A stretch of 64,000 nucleotides of DNA from Methyloversatilis sp. (GTDB lineage Bacteria > Pseudomonadota > Gammaproteobacteria > Burkholderiales > Rhodocyclaceae). The first letter of the stretch is position 1; each line of letters starts with the position of its first letter. Below are positions 28,402-36,965 of this stretch, piece by piece. The notes below the pieces were generated by a model, which saw nothing but the letters and a program-made list of their open reading frames with translations, ran no database searches and was not told where the DNA came from. The translations under genes and the position numbers were made by a program. The DNA lies in contig NZ_JAUYNV010000047.1 in the NCBI RefSeq assembly GCF_030698125.1, positions 1 to 64,000 on the forward strand, written 5' to 3'.

Positions 28402-30030
28402 TCACCCCTTGGGTATGTCGACCGCATGGACATCCTGCAGCAGGCTGATCGTGAACTGGCTGCCGCGTCCGTGTCCGCCACTGGTGGCGAGCAGTGTGCC
28501 GCCCTGTGCTTCGACCAGATCGCGCAGCATGTGCAGGGCCATGCCGCGGCGGCGCGGAGCAGGTACGGTCGACTCCGCGGTCGCAAAGATCGTGGGCAGC
28601 GCGTCGGCTGCAACGCCTGCGCCGTCGTCCGATACGGTGATCCGCACCCATCCATCGACCGCCTCGACCGAAAGGCGTATTTCGCTGCCGTCGGATGAAT
28701 GACTGGAGGCGTTGTCGATCAGCCGCGCGATGACGCCGATCAGCCGCACCGCATGTCCCCGCGCCGGCGGCAGTTCCGTCGGCCAGGACGTGACCAGACG
28801 CTGACGCCTGCCTTCGAGCGTGCGGCGTGCCTGTTCGGACGCTTCACCCAGCACCGTCATCAGGTCAATCGGCCGCCGCTCAAGCATGACATCGGCGCCA
28901 CCGGGCTGGGCCGCCGCGACCAGATCATCGACCAGCCGCGACATGCGGCGCACCTGGCGCTTGATGATGGCCGGCAGCCGGGCGCGCAGCGCCGCGTCCT
29001 GCCGGGCGCGGCTGAACAGTCCGGCCGCCGTACGGATCGGGTGTAGCGGCTTGCGCAGATTCTGGGCCACCATCGACAGGAAGCGGATCTGCCGCCAGCG
29101 CAGCTGATCGGCATGCTCGTCGAGCTCCTGTGCGGCGAGCAGCGCCAGCGTCAGGTTTTCATTGGCTTCACGCAGGTTGCGCACCTGCGTTTCGCGCTCC
29201 GTCAGAACGAACTCGCGGTGCGACGTGGGCAGCGGCTGGACCGGACCGACGCGCGGCAACAGTCCGACAGCCCGCGCGACGTCCTCACGGTGAAAGTCGA
29301 AGCAGCCGCCACCTTCACGTTTGGCGCGATACATCGCGACATCGGCGCGGTCGATCAATGCAGCGGCGTCATTGCCGTCTTCCGGAAACAGGGCGATGCC
29401 GATGCTGGCCGACAGGCGCAGCGTGATGTCTCCGACATGGCAGGGCTCGCCCAGCGACGCCAGCATCTTGGCGGCAATCTGCGCCGCATCGGATGCCTGG
29501 TTCACTTCAGCCAGCAGCACGAGGAATTCGTCGCCGCCGTAGCGGCTGACGGTGTCCGAGTCGCGCACCACGCTTTCGAGGCGCCGCGCGACCTGGCACA
29601 GCACGACGTCGCCGACCGGATGACCGAGCGCGTCGTTGATCGGCTTGAAGTAGTCCAGATCGATGAACAGCAGCGCGATGCACGTACCGCGCCGTCGGGC
29701 CAGCGTGATCGCGCTGTCCAGCCGGTCATTCATCAGGGCGCGGTTGGGCATGCCGGTCAGCGGATCGCGCTGGCTTTCGCGCGACAATTCATCCAGCGTC
29801 AGCGTTGCACCTTCGGCAATCGCTTCAGCCTTCAGTGCGGCGAGCACGAGGTTTTCGTTCGCTTCGAGCAGGTCGGCGGCCTGCGTCGCGCTGAAGGCAT
29901 GCTTCAGATCCTCAAGCTCGCGCTGCAGCCGCGTCAGTTCGCCTTTCAGCGCATGCGTCTGTGCCTCGAAATGCGCAACGGTCGTGCTGGCTGCGCTGGG
30001 CAGTCCTTCGTCCGGCGGCCGGTTGTTCAT
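28402..30030 (-). CDS. GGDEF diguanylate cyclase with degenerate histidine-kinase tail
   Basis: A 542-residue cytosolic protein. Residues 20-85 are coiled-coil-like; the GGDEF domain covers about 86-250 with an intact GGDEF at 165-169 and an RxxD inhibitory site (RDSD, 156-159), so it should make cyclic di-GMP and be product-inhibited. The C-terminal half resembles HisKA plus HATPase, but the H-box reads VAQNLRKPLHPI with Gln323 where the phosphorylated His belongs. The ATPase part keeps the N-box Asn (LIDNASSH) and a DDGAGV G1 box. I chose the ATG at 30030 because upstream codons overlap kaiC. It follows the KaiC-like gene by 25 bases. Confidence 0.88.
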   Translation of the reverse strand: MNNRPPDEGLPSAASTTVAHFEAQTHALKGELTRLQRELEDLKHAFSATQAADLLEANENLVLAALKAEAIAEGATLTLDELSRESQRDPLTGMPNRALMNDRLDSAITLARRRGTCIALLFIDLDYFKPINDALGHPVGDVVLCQVARRLESVVRDSDTVSRYGGDEFLVLLAEVNQASDAAQIAAKMLASLGEPCHVGDITLRLSASIGIALFPEDGNDAAALIDRADVAMYRAKREGGGCFDFHREDVARAVGLLPRVGPVQPLPTSHREFVLTERETQVRNLREANENLTLALLAAQELDEHADQLRWRQIRFLSMVAQNLRKPLHPIRTAAGLFSRARQDAALRARLPAIIKRQVRRMSRLVDDLVAAAQPGGADVMLERRPIDLMTVLGEASEQARRTLEGRRQRLVTSWPTELPPARGHAVRLIGVIARLIDNASSHSSDGSEIRLSVEAVDGWVRITVSDDGAGVAADALPTIFATAESTVPAPRRRGMALHMLRDLVEAQGGTLLATSGGHGRGSQFTISLLQDVHAVDIPKG

Positions 30031-30055
30031 GATGACCTGAACCCGCCGTGGCGAG

Positions 30056-31549
30056 TCAGGTTGCCGAACCGTGCATTGACGCACCGTCCAGTCCGTCCAG
30101 ATCACGCCGCGCCGGTTGCCCGCCGAGCAGTCCTTCGTGGCCGGTGATCCGTTCGCCGATGCAGATACCTTCATCGAGAATGGTGAACTCGCGCAGCTCG
30201 TTCGAGTGCGCGCTGCTACGCACCTTGACCACGGCCATCACCCGCTTGAGCCGGCTGTCGACCTCGACATAGCGCTGCACGATGATGGCGTCGGTCATGA
30301 AGGCGGTGCCATAGGGGCTGAAGCGCAGATCGTTGTAGCGGTCTTCCAGCTCCGACGTCATCAATACGGTGACACCGGTGCTCGCCAGTGCCGACACGAG
30401 GCGGGACAGCGATTCCCGGAAATCGGTGCGGAAGGTCGGCGCCAGCGCCAGTTCGAAGCCGGACAGCGAATCGATGACGACGCGGCTCGCTTTCAGGCGA
30501 TTGATTTCATTGATCAGCAGACGGGCGATCTCGTCGACCGACACACCGGGCGAGCTGCTGTCGACCACGCCGATGCGGTCGGCCCGGATCAGCGGGGCAA
30601 GTGCTGCACCCTGGGCCAGCCTCGGCCGCTGTTCGAAGGCGGCGATGACGGACGTTTCGCCCTGGCGCGCCCCCTCGGACAGAAAGGCCGTGGCGAGCGT
30701 GCTCTTGCCGGAACCCGACGGGCCGGCCACCAGCAGCGAAAAGCCGCGCGGCAGGCCGCCACCCATCATGTCGTCCAGACCGGGTACGCCCATGCCCACC
30801 CGGGCAGCGCCGGCCGCCGTGCGGTCGATGCGCGGTGCGCCGGATACCTGCGGCGGTGCGAACACGTGAATGCCGGAGTTCTTGATGCGGAAGGTGTGCA
30901 GGCCGGGCAGGGAAGGCTGGCCGCGCATCTTCATGATTTCCATCTTGCGCACCATCGAATTGCGTTCGACGCTCTGGCGCAGCCAGATCAGGCCGTCGGC
31001 GACGGTGAAGATCGGGTTCGGGTCGCAATCGCTGAAGTATTCGCCGATCAGGAAGGTGGTCGCCTGCCAGCTCGTCATCAGCACGCCGAGATTCTGGATG
31101 AAGTGCTGCAGCGTGATGAAGGACGTGCCTTCGTTCTGGCTCGCCAGAATGACCGACCGGAAGGAATCGACGAATACCAGCCCCGGTCCGCGCGCTTCCA
31201 CCTCGGCTACGATGTGTTCGAGCACCTTGTCCAGATTGCCGCAAGCGACATCGTCGGCCAGATTCACGAAGCGGATCGAGCGGTTCAGCTTGTCCAGTTC
31301 GAAAAACTCGAACTGCTGCTGATAGCGCAGCATCTTCAGCGGCGGCTCGCCCAGCACGGTGAAATAGATCGCCGGCCGCTCGGGCGTGGCCAGTGCGAAC
31401 ATGATCTGGTGCGCCAGCGTGGTCTTGCCGCAGCCCGGTGGGCCGGCGATCAGATTGCAGGAAAACTCCGGCAGCCCGCCGCCGAGCACTTCGTCCAGCC
31501 CTGGAACACCCGTCTTCAGACGATTGATGCTTGCTTTGCCGGTGGTCAT
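30056..31549 (-). CDS. KaiC-like double RecA-fold ATPase
   Basis: A 497-residue protein with two KaiC-type ATPase domains: Walker A GPPGCGKTT at 36-44 and GPSGSGKST near 276-284, each preceded by GVPGLD and a GGGLP motif. Walker B strands are VFVDSF and VVIDSL. Relative to cyanobacterial KaiC, the phosphorylated Ser431-Thr432 pair aligns with Ala-Phe (GTAFMTD), and the paired catalytic Glu residues appear as LGE and FEQ. It is therefore unlikely to run a KaiC-style phosphorylation clock, and no kaiA or kaiB is nearby. Its ATG overlaps the previous stop (ATGA), and a GGDEF gene follows. Confidence 0.9.
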   Translation of the reverse strand: MTTGKASINRLKTGVPGLDEVLGGGLPEFSCNLIAGPPGCGKTTLAHQIMFALATPERPAIYFTVLGEPPLKMLRYQQQFEFFELDKLNRSIRFVNLADDVACGNLDKVLEHIVAEVEARGPGLVFVDSFRSVILASQNEGTSFITLQHFIQNLGVLMTSWQATTFLIGEYFSDCDPNPIFTVADGLIWLRQSVERNSMVRKMEIMKMRGQPSLPGLHTFRIKNSGIHVFAPPQVSGAPRIDRTAAGAARVGMGVPGLDDMMGGGLPRGFSLLVAGPSGSGKSTLATAFLSEGARQGETSVIAAFEQRPRLAQGAALAPLIRADRIGVVDSSSPGVSVDEIARLLINEINRLKASRVVIDSLSGFELALAPTFRTDFRESLSRLVSALASTGVTVLMTSELEDRYNDLRFSPYGTAFMTDAIIVQRYVEVDSRLKRVMAVVKVRSSAHSNELREFTILDEGICIGERITGHEGLLGGQPARRDLDGLDGASMHGSAT

Positions 31550-31986
31550 TGCGAGGTGTCCTGCGCGGCGGAGCCGCTTGAAGTGTTGTCGAGTACCGGC
31601 CGCAGCAACCTCTCGGTCAGTGATGCACCGATGAGTGTCGACAGCAGATCACGGAAATTGCCGAGCAGCGCACCATGAGCGGCTTCGGCTTCGGCTTCGG
31701 CTTCGGCCTGCAGCAGCAATGCACTGCGCAGCGACACCAGTACATCCTGCCCGGCCGCGGCGTCACACACCGGAGCGAGCCAGGGATGAGTGTCACGCGT
31801 CAGGTAAAGGCTGCGTTTTAGGAGCGCGGTCATGCCGCGCTGGCCGATGAGGGGTGAAAGACTTGCGTGCAGCGTCTGCCATGCGGCTACGGTCGCATCG
31901 ATCCTGGATGAAGCCGGAAGTGGCGGGGTGGCGGCATCCGCCTGGTGAGATCCCGCTTTCCGGACGTCTCGTGAGTCGCTTTGCAT
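31546..31986 (-). CDS. Small helical protein, first gene of the KaiC-like operon
   Basis: A 146-residue protein I do not recognise. The N-terminal 35 residues look disordered; the rest is mostly alpha-helical (SRIDATVAAWQTLHASLSPL, then LLKRSLYLTRDTHPWLAPV). An Ala-Glu run (about residues 95-106) is encoded by repeats of a six-base unit. The start at 31986 (MQSDSRDVRK) is the best-placed ATG; the frame is open further. Its stop overlaps the KaiC-like start, so it is probably made together with that ATPase and could be a partner or regulator of it. Confidence 0.65.
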   Translation of the reverse strand: MQSDSRDVRKAGSHQADAATPPLPASSRIDATVAAWQTLHASLSPLIGQRGMTALLKRSLYLTRDTHPWLAPVCDAAAGQDVLVSLRSALLLQAEAEAEAEAAHGALLGNFRDLLSTLIGASLTERLLRPVLDNTSSGSAAQDTSQ

Positions 31987-32131
31987 CGATGGTCCGGTGA
32001 TGGTTGGCTCGCGGCTGCCTGCCGATGGTACGCCCCGGGACAGTTCTTCCGTCCGGCTTTTCGCGCCGACGCCCCCGGACTGCCTGCGGTGCGGCAGCAG
32101 TCGGGCGGCCGGGCGCGGCATCCCGTGTCGG

Positions 32132-33049
32132 TTAATTGCTTGACACTCCGCTCGGCGGCGGTCCGAAAACGATGTCCACGCGCCGGTTCATCTGGCGACC
32201 GGCGGCCGTGTCGTTGCCGGCCACCGGCTGATCTTCGCCGAATGCGCGGGTGCTCAACCGGTCGGACGCCACACCGAGCGTGACCAGTTCGGCCATCACG
32301 GCATTCGCCCGGCGCCCGGACAGCGCGAGGTTGCTCGCGGCGGAGCCCACGCTGTCGGTGTAGCCCTCGATCGTTGCGCTGCGTTGCGGGTTGCGCTTGA
32401 AGAAATCGGCCAGCCGGATCATGTCGGCCGACCCGCTGGACAGCAGATCCGCCTTGCCGCTGTAGAACAGCACGCCGCCCAGCGTGACGACCATGCCGCG
32501 GTCGGTCTTCTTCGCATTCAGGGCCGTCAGTTCCGCTTCCAGCGTTTCGACGCGCGACCGGCTCTGTTCCATGCTGGCCCGGTCGCGCAGGGCGGACGAT
32601 TCGGCTTCGGCAAGCTGCGTGCTCTTGACCTGGTTGCGTTGCTCGGATGCGATCAGCTCGCGCCGCGTGCTGTCTGCCTCGGCCGTCCGTTCGGCCAGCC
32701 GCATGCGGTCGCGCTCGGCTGCCGCACCGGCGGTCACGGCCTGTGCCGCCCGACCGGCTGCGGTTTCGCGGGCGATCAGGATGCGCTGGTCGGCCAGATA
32801 GGCGAGGTGGTCGACGGTGTCCTTGCGCGTGCCCGCCGTCCAGGCCTGTTCGGCCTTGCTGACGGACGCTTCCGCGTCGCGCAGTTCATCGGCGGCCAGC
32901 GCGCTGACTTGCGGGTCGCTGCGTGCGGCGACGACGCGTTCGCGTGACTGGTCGAGTGCGCTGTTGCGCTCGGGCACGCTGCTGCAGGCGGCCAGCGAGG
33001 CGCCGAACAGGGCGATGCACAATGTGCGGATCTTGGCTTGGGGTGTCAT
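32132..33049 (-). CDS. OmpA-family lipoprotein with DUF4398-like N-terminal region
   Basis: A 305-residue outer-membrane or periplasmic lipoprotein: a signal peptide ending in the lipobox LAAC (Cys22), a long helical DUF4398-like segment, then a C-terminal OmpA peptidoglycan-binding domain with FYSGKADLLSSG, ATIEGYTDSVG and NRRVDIVF. It probably tethers the outer membrane to peptidoglycan. AGGAG precedes the ATG at 33049. It lies 30 bases after the DUF4398 lipoprotein gene, so the two form a small operon upstream of the KaiC-like genes. Confidence 0.9.
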   Translation of the reverse strand: MTPQAKIRTLCIALFGASLAACSSVPERNSALDQSRERVVAARSDPQVSALAADELRDAEASVSKAEQAWTAGTRKDTVDHLAYLADQRILIARETAAGRAAQAVTAGAAAERDRMRLAERTAEADSTRRELIASEQRNQVKSTQLAEAESSALRDRASMEQSRSRVETLEAELTALNAKKTDRGMVVTLGGVLFYSGKADLLSSGSADMIRLADFFKRNPQRSATIEGYTDSVGSAASNLALSGRRANAVMAELVTLGVASDRLSTRAFGEDQPVAGNDTAAGRQMNRRVDIVFGPPPSGVSSN

Positions 33050-33079
33050 CTGGGGCTCCTGATGCGCTGACCGTTCAGG

Positions 33080-33502
33080 TCAGCGAACGATCTTGCGGTT
33101 GATTTCTTCCTGCAGCACGCGGGCGGCGTTCTGCGACTCGGTGGCGCTGCGCTGCGAGCGCACCGACTGGGCGTGCGCTTCGGCAACGTGGGCATCGAGT
33201 TCGGCCTGCTCGGCCAGCTGGCCGGCGCGTTCGTAGTCCTTGTTCACCACCGCCTGGCGGGCACGGGTGAGCTTGCCGATGGCGATCTGCAGTTCGGCCG
33301 GCGCGTTTTCACGGGTGCCGGCGCTGCTGGCCCGCTCGACTGCGGCTTCGGCAACCGCCATCTTTTCCACCGGTGGCGGTGTTGATGCGCAGGCGCCGAG
33401 CAACAGGGCGGCCAGTGCCAGTGCGAGCAGGGGCCAGGTCGTGCGGACCGCATCCGGCAGTGACGACGCGGAGCGGGTGTGCGTGGGGGTGTGCGTGGTC
33501 AT
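33080..33502 (-). CDS. DUF4398 lipoprotein
   Basis: A 140-residue lipoprotein: signal peptide with lipobox LLGAC, then two to three amphipathic helices (MAVAEAAVERASS, AELQIAIGKLTRARQAV, YERAGQLAEQAELDAHVAEA) typical of DUF4398. I chose the ATG at 33502 (MTTHTPTHTRS), with CAGGGA upstream, over the longer frame. It is the partner of the following OmpA-family gene, whose N-terminal part has the same helical type, suggesting that both act on the envelope. Confidence 0.85.
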   Translation of the reverse strand: MTTHTPTHTRSASSLPDAVRTTWPLLALALAALLLGACASTPPPVEKMAVAEAAVERASSAGTRENAPAELQIAIGKLTRARQAVVNKDYERAGQLAEQAELDAHVAEAHAQSVRSQRSATESQNAARVLQEEINRKIVR

Positions 33503-33774
33503 CGTGTTTCCCTGGGCTGTGTATCCATCGGCGATAGCCGGATCGCCGGTTACCGTTTGAAGCTTGAGGCGTACCTTGAACGCAGGCGGATCGGCTGTCT
33601 GTCTGTTGGCGCACATCTGCCCCGGCGAGCGCCTGAGTGCCGGGCGGACGCAGTGCGGCAGCGTACAGACCGCAGCGCGCCTGTCGCGCACAGTCCCGTT
33701 GCACTGGCGCCGGACGCTCGCGCTGCGGCCCTCTGCCGGAGCGGGGCGACTTTTGCGCCGCCTCGGGAGCCGTC

Positions 33775-35070
33775 ATGCAAACAAGTCCACAGATCGAACA
33801 GACCCGGCGACGACGGGTGATCCGGCGTCTGCTGGACGAACTCGCGTCGTGCGATCCGGATGACGACGCCTACGAGCGCAAGCTCGAACTGCTCGGCAGG
33901 CGCATCGCGCGGCGCGTTCCGCCGACTGCGGGCCACACAGCGTCCGCTCGCGCAGGCGGGACAGGGCGCAGGTCGCCCCCGGCGTCTGTCTGGCAACCCT
34001 TCTGGCGTCGGCAGCGTGCCCGACTGGCGAGGCTGGGCGGCGTGTTGCTGAAGATGGTCAGGGTCGCCTCCACGCGCGCAGCGGACAATCCGCACCGTTC
34101 GACGACCGCCCGAACGGACGCACCCGTGGATGACGGTTCCAGTGGTCTGACCGCACCGGACGGCCGGCGGGTCGGTAGGCTGATCGGCCGATTCGGGGCC
34201 GGACAGCCGGTCGCGGGCGCCGACTGCCATTACCTGCTGTACGAACCCGCGTTCCGCACCGCAGGGCCGGCGCCGCTGCTGGTCATGCTTCATGGCTGCA
34301 ATCAGGGGGCAGCCGAGTTTGCCGCCGGCACGCGCATGAACGAGGTGGCAGAAGATTCGGGCGTTGTCGTGCTGTACCCGGAACAGTCGATAGGCGCGCA
34401 TGCGCTGCGCTGCTGGAACTGGTACGCCTTGCAGGACGTGTCGAACAGCGCAGGTGATGCTGCGTTGATTGCCCGTCTGACGCGCCAGGTGATGCAGGAT
34501 CAGGATATCGATCCGGCGCGCGTGTACATCGCCGGCATGTCCGCCGGCGGTGCGATGGCCGCCGTGCTGGCGCGCGACTATCCCGGGTTGTATGCCGCGC
34601 TGGGCGTGCATTCCGGCATTGCAGCCGGGCGCGCGCACGACGCCGTATCGGCGATGCGCATCATGGCGTCGGGACCGGATGCGCTGCCGCCGGACCTGCT
34701 GTCGCCGACCGAGCACGGTGCGCTGCAACTGCCGCGCATCGTGTTCCACGGCGACGCGGACACCACCGTGCATCCGTCGAATGCCGATGCGTTGTACGCC
34801 GCACAGGAACCGTCAGGCGATGGTGCGGCGAGCAGGCACGCTTCGTCCGAAGCCACGCCTGCAAGCGACGGGCAACGCGGCTACACCCGTTCCGCCCTGT
34901 TTGGTACGTCAGGCGTGAGCCAGGGCGAGCGCTGGATCATTCACGGCGCCGGCCACGCTTGGACCGGCGGCGACGGCACGCAGTCTCACACCGATGCCGC
35001 CGGACCGGATGCATCGAGACAGATGATGCGGTTCTTCCTGCAGCATCATCTGAACTCGAAAATTTTGTAG
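33775..35070 (+). CDS. PHB depolymerase-family esterase
   Basis: A 431-residue alpha/beta hydrolase. Motifs: LLVMLHGCNQGAAEFA (oxyanion hole), GMSAGGAMA with the nucleophile Ser near residue 256, HGDADTTVHP for the Asp, and GAGHAWTGG for the His. This is the polyhydroxybutyrate depolymerase-type esterase family. There is no signal peptide; a basic N-terminal region (residues 1-150) precedes the catalytic domain. It may act on intracellular polyhydroxyalkanoate granules or other short esters. The ATG at 33775 follows GGGAG. It is divergent from the DUF4398 gene. Confidence 0.88.
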   Translation: MQTSPQIEQTRRRRVIRRLLDELASCDPDDDAYERKLELLGRRIARRVPPTAGHTASARAGGTGRRSPPASVWQPFWRRQRARLARLGGVLLKMVRVASTRAADNPHRSTTARTDAPVDDGSSGLTAPDGRRVGRLIGRFGAGQPVAGADCHYLLYEPAFRTAGPAPLLVMLHGCNQGAAEFAAGTRMNEVAEDSGVVVLYPEQSIGAHALRCWNWYALQDVSNSAGDAALIARLTRQVMQDQDIDPARVYIAGMSAGGAMAAVLARDYPGLYAALGVHSGIAAGRAHDAVSAMRIMASGPDALPPDLLSPTEHGALQLPRIVFHGDADTTVHPSNADALYAAQEPSGDGAASRHASSEATPASDGQRGYTRSALFGTSGVSQGERWIIHGAGHAWTGGDGTQSHTDAAGPDASRQMMRFFLQHHLNSKIL

Positions 35071-35488
35071 CGGATCCAGCCGACTGCATGCCGCTTCTCA
35101 TTGCCACCGTGCGCCACGTATCGGCGCACGGGCCATCAGCGCCAGCGCGGTGACGACCCATGCGTCACGAGAAGGACGCTGACTGCTGCCAGACGAACAC
35201 CGGAGCCCGGCTGTCGGGAATCATGGTTTTACGGGGCGGGTCGCCGGCAGCGCACCCTGCGCGCCTGGCTGACGCGGTCAGGCCCGGAAATGCCGCATTC
35301 ATTTTGCGGCCGTGGGTGACAGATGACTGCTCGGTGACGCACATGGCTTTTGTGTGTCAGCAGACAGACGGCATCGGGGTGACTGCGTAAGTTGCAATGG
35401 CCGGACTTCAAAGGTCCGGGTCCGTCCATGCAGCGGCCGCTCCGGCCGCGCCTGCGACGTGGCGGCAGATCACGAAAAGAGGACACCC
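35071..35488. other. Intergenic stretch before the small-protein island
   Basis: No convincing gene in these 418 bases. A 76-codon open frame at 35160-35390 has no ribosome site and an unlikely composition. GCCGCA...TGCGGC around 35300-35325 could form a short hairpin. The promoter of the following exported protein gene must lie here. Confidence 0.4.
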
Positions 35489-36100
35489 ATGAACACACTC
35501 CGTACCCATGCGCTGGCGCTTGCCATCGGCCTTGCCTTCAGCACGGGCGTCATCGCCGAAACGATGACCAAGGCCGAGCAGAAGGCTGCCAAGGCGCAGA
35601 TCACGTCCGACTACAAGGCAGCCAGGAAGGCTTGCGATTCGCTGTCCGGCAACGCCGAAGACATCTGCGAGGCAGAGGCGAAGGTCGCCGAAAAGGTCGC
35701 CAAGGCCACGCTGGAGGCGAAACGCGCGCCATCCGCTACGGCGGACTACAACGTGCGCGTGGCGCGTGCCGATGCGGCCTACATGGTCTCCAAGGAACGT
35801 TGCGACGACCTCGCCGGCAACCCGAAGGATGTCTGCGTCGAGGAGGCCAAGGCCGCGCGCACGACCGCCAAGGCCGATGCGACGGCACAGCTCAAGATGT
35901 CGGAAAGCAATACGGCAGCGGGCGAAGCAACGAGTGATGCGCGTGTGAAGGCGGCGGAACAGAACGCCGAGACGCGCAAGGAAGCGAAGGAAGACAAGGT
36001 CGACGCCCGCTATGACGTCGACCAGGAGAAATGCGACAGCCTCGCGGGCGACGCGAAGGACCGTTGCATCGACGCGGCAAAGATGCGCGCCGGCAAGTAA
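35489..36100 (+). CDS. Exported Cys-repeat protein, function unknown
   Basis: A 203-residue protein with a signal peptide (cleaved near FSTGVIAE) and a Lys/Ala/Glu-rich helical body. A unit C-D-[SD]-L-[SA]-G-[ND]-x4-[CIV]-C occurs three times: CDSLSGNAEDIC, CDDLAGNPKDVC and CDSLAGDAKDRC, each giving a closely spaced cysteine pair. In the periplasm these would probably form small disulfide loops. Similar proteins are sometimes labelled TolA-like because of composition only. GAGGACAC precedes the ATG at 35489. It begins a run of small envelope or stress genes. Confidence 0.75.
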   Translation: MNTLRTHALALAIGLAFSTGVIAETMTKAEQKAAKAQITSDYKAARKACDSLSGNAEDICEAEAKVAEKVAKATLEAKRAPSATADYNVRVARADAAYMVSKERCDDLAGNPKDVCVEEAKAARTTAKADATAQLKMSESNTAAGEATSDARVKAAEQNAETRKEAKEDKVDARYDVDQEKCDSLAGDAKDRCIDAAKMRAGK

Positions 36101-36163
36101 GCCAGTCGCGCATGCAGTACCTCGCGGCCACCCGGCCGCGATACCCGGATACGAGGTCACACC

Positions 36164-36379
36164 ATGAATACGAAATCGAATGTTGCAAAGATTGCCATCT
36201 GTGCGGCACTGCTTGTCGGCCTGAGCGCCTGCTCGGGCATGTCGGCGCGTGATCGCAACACCGCCATCGGCGCAGGTGCGGGTGCGGTCGGCGGTGCGGT
36301 GCTGACCGGCGGCAGCGCGGTCGGCACGGTCGGCGGCGCCGCAGTCGGCGGCCTGATCGGCCGCGAAATCAAGAAGTAG
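36164..36379 (+). CDS. Glycine-zipper (OsmB-like) lipoprotein
   Basis: A 71-residue lipoprotein: signal peptide with lipobox LSAC, then a glycine-zipper membrane segment (GAGAGAVGGAVLTGG and GGAAVGGLIGREIKK). OsmB and SlyB-type proteins with this layout sit in the outer membrane and respond to osmotic stress. The exact role here is unknown. It follows the Cys-repeat gene by 63 bases and is followed by a hairpin. Confidence 0.85.
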   Translation: MNTKSNVAKIAICAALLVGLSACSGMSARDRNTAIGAGAGAVGGAVLTGGSAVGTVGGAAVGGLIGREIKK

Positions 36380-36412
36380 TCTGACTATTGAGCGCTGGCG
36401 TGGTGCGGGGGG

Positions 36413-36446
36413 CATGGGGCGCAACCGGAAGCGGTGCCGCCCCATG
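36413..36446. terminator. Hairpin after the glycine-zipper gene
   Basis: CATGGGGCG and CGCCCCATG form a perfect 9-pair stem, extendable to 14 pairs with one mismatch, around a 16-base loop. There is no T-run, so termination strength is uncertain. Confidence 0.5.
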
Positions 36447-36484
36447 ACCCCTGTCAGGTGTGTGGTTGAACGATGGAGTTTTCC

Positions 36485-36712
36485 ATGAACAAGAATGCAC
36501 AAAAGCTGGGTGCGGTGATGGTTGCCGGACTGTTCCTTGCGGTGTTGTCGGGCTGTCAGAAGGAAGGCCCGGCCGAAACTGCCGGAAAGAAACTGGACGC
36601 CGCGGTCGGCAATACTTCGGACGCGATCGGTGACGCGACCGAAAAGGCGGGCGACAAGCTCGAAGAAGCCGGCGACAGCATCAAGGATGCGACGCGGGAC
36701 GACGGGAAGTAA
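36485..36712 (+). CDS. Small lipoprotein with late-embryogenesis-like repeats
   Basis: A 75-residue lipoprotein: signal peptide with lipobox LSGC, then a hydrophilic helical tail of degenerate 11-residue type repeats (AAVGNTSDAIGDATEKAGDK and similar). This composition recalls YtxH/LEA-like stress proteins; no enzymatic role is expected. The ATG at 36485 follows GGAG; an ATG 12 bases earlier is possible. It is part of the small-protein run. Confidence 0.7.
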   Translation: MNKNAQKLGAVMVAGLFLAVLSGCQKEGPAETAGKKLDAAVGNTSDAIGDATEKAGDKLEEAGDSIKDATRDDGK

Positions 36713-36965
36713 CAGGCGTTGCGGCGGGATGCCCGCAGCGCATGCGTTCCGGTCACGTAGTCCCCTCAGTCCGCCGAAGGGCGACGTCGCTGCGGTTGCG
36801 TTCGCTGCCGAACAGACACTGTTTGCCGTGCGGCACACGCTTGTCACCGACGGTGGGACCCAACCAGCAGGATGGTCAGCGCTCGATGGTTCCATCCGAT
36901 CTACAACGCGGCGGGGGCGTCGGGCTGCGCCCACCCGCTGACTGCGCTTTTCCACAGGAGGCAAG

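Noticed and set aside
30056-31549. True circadian kaiC
   Set aside because: No kaiA or kaiB nearby and the phosphorylation-site pair is replaced; annotated only as KaiC-like.
35160-35390. 76-residue open frame before the stress island
   Set aside because: No ribosome site and no recognisable features; left as intergenic.
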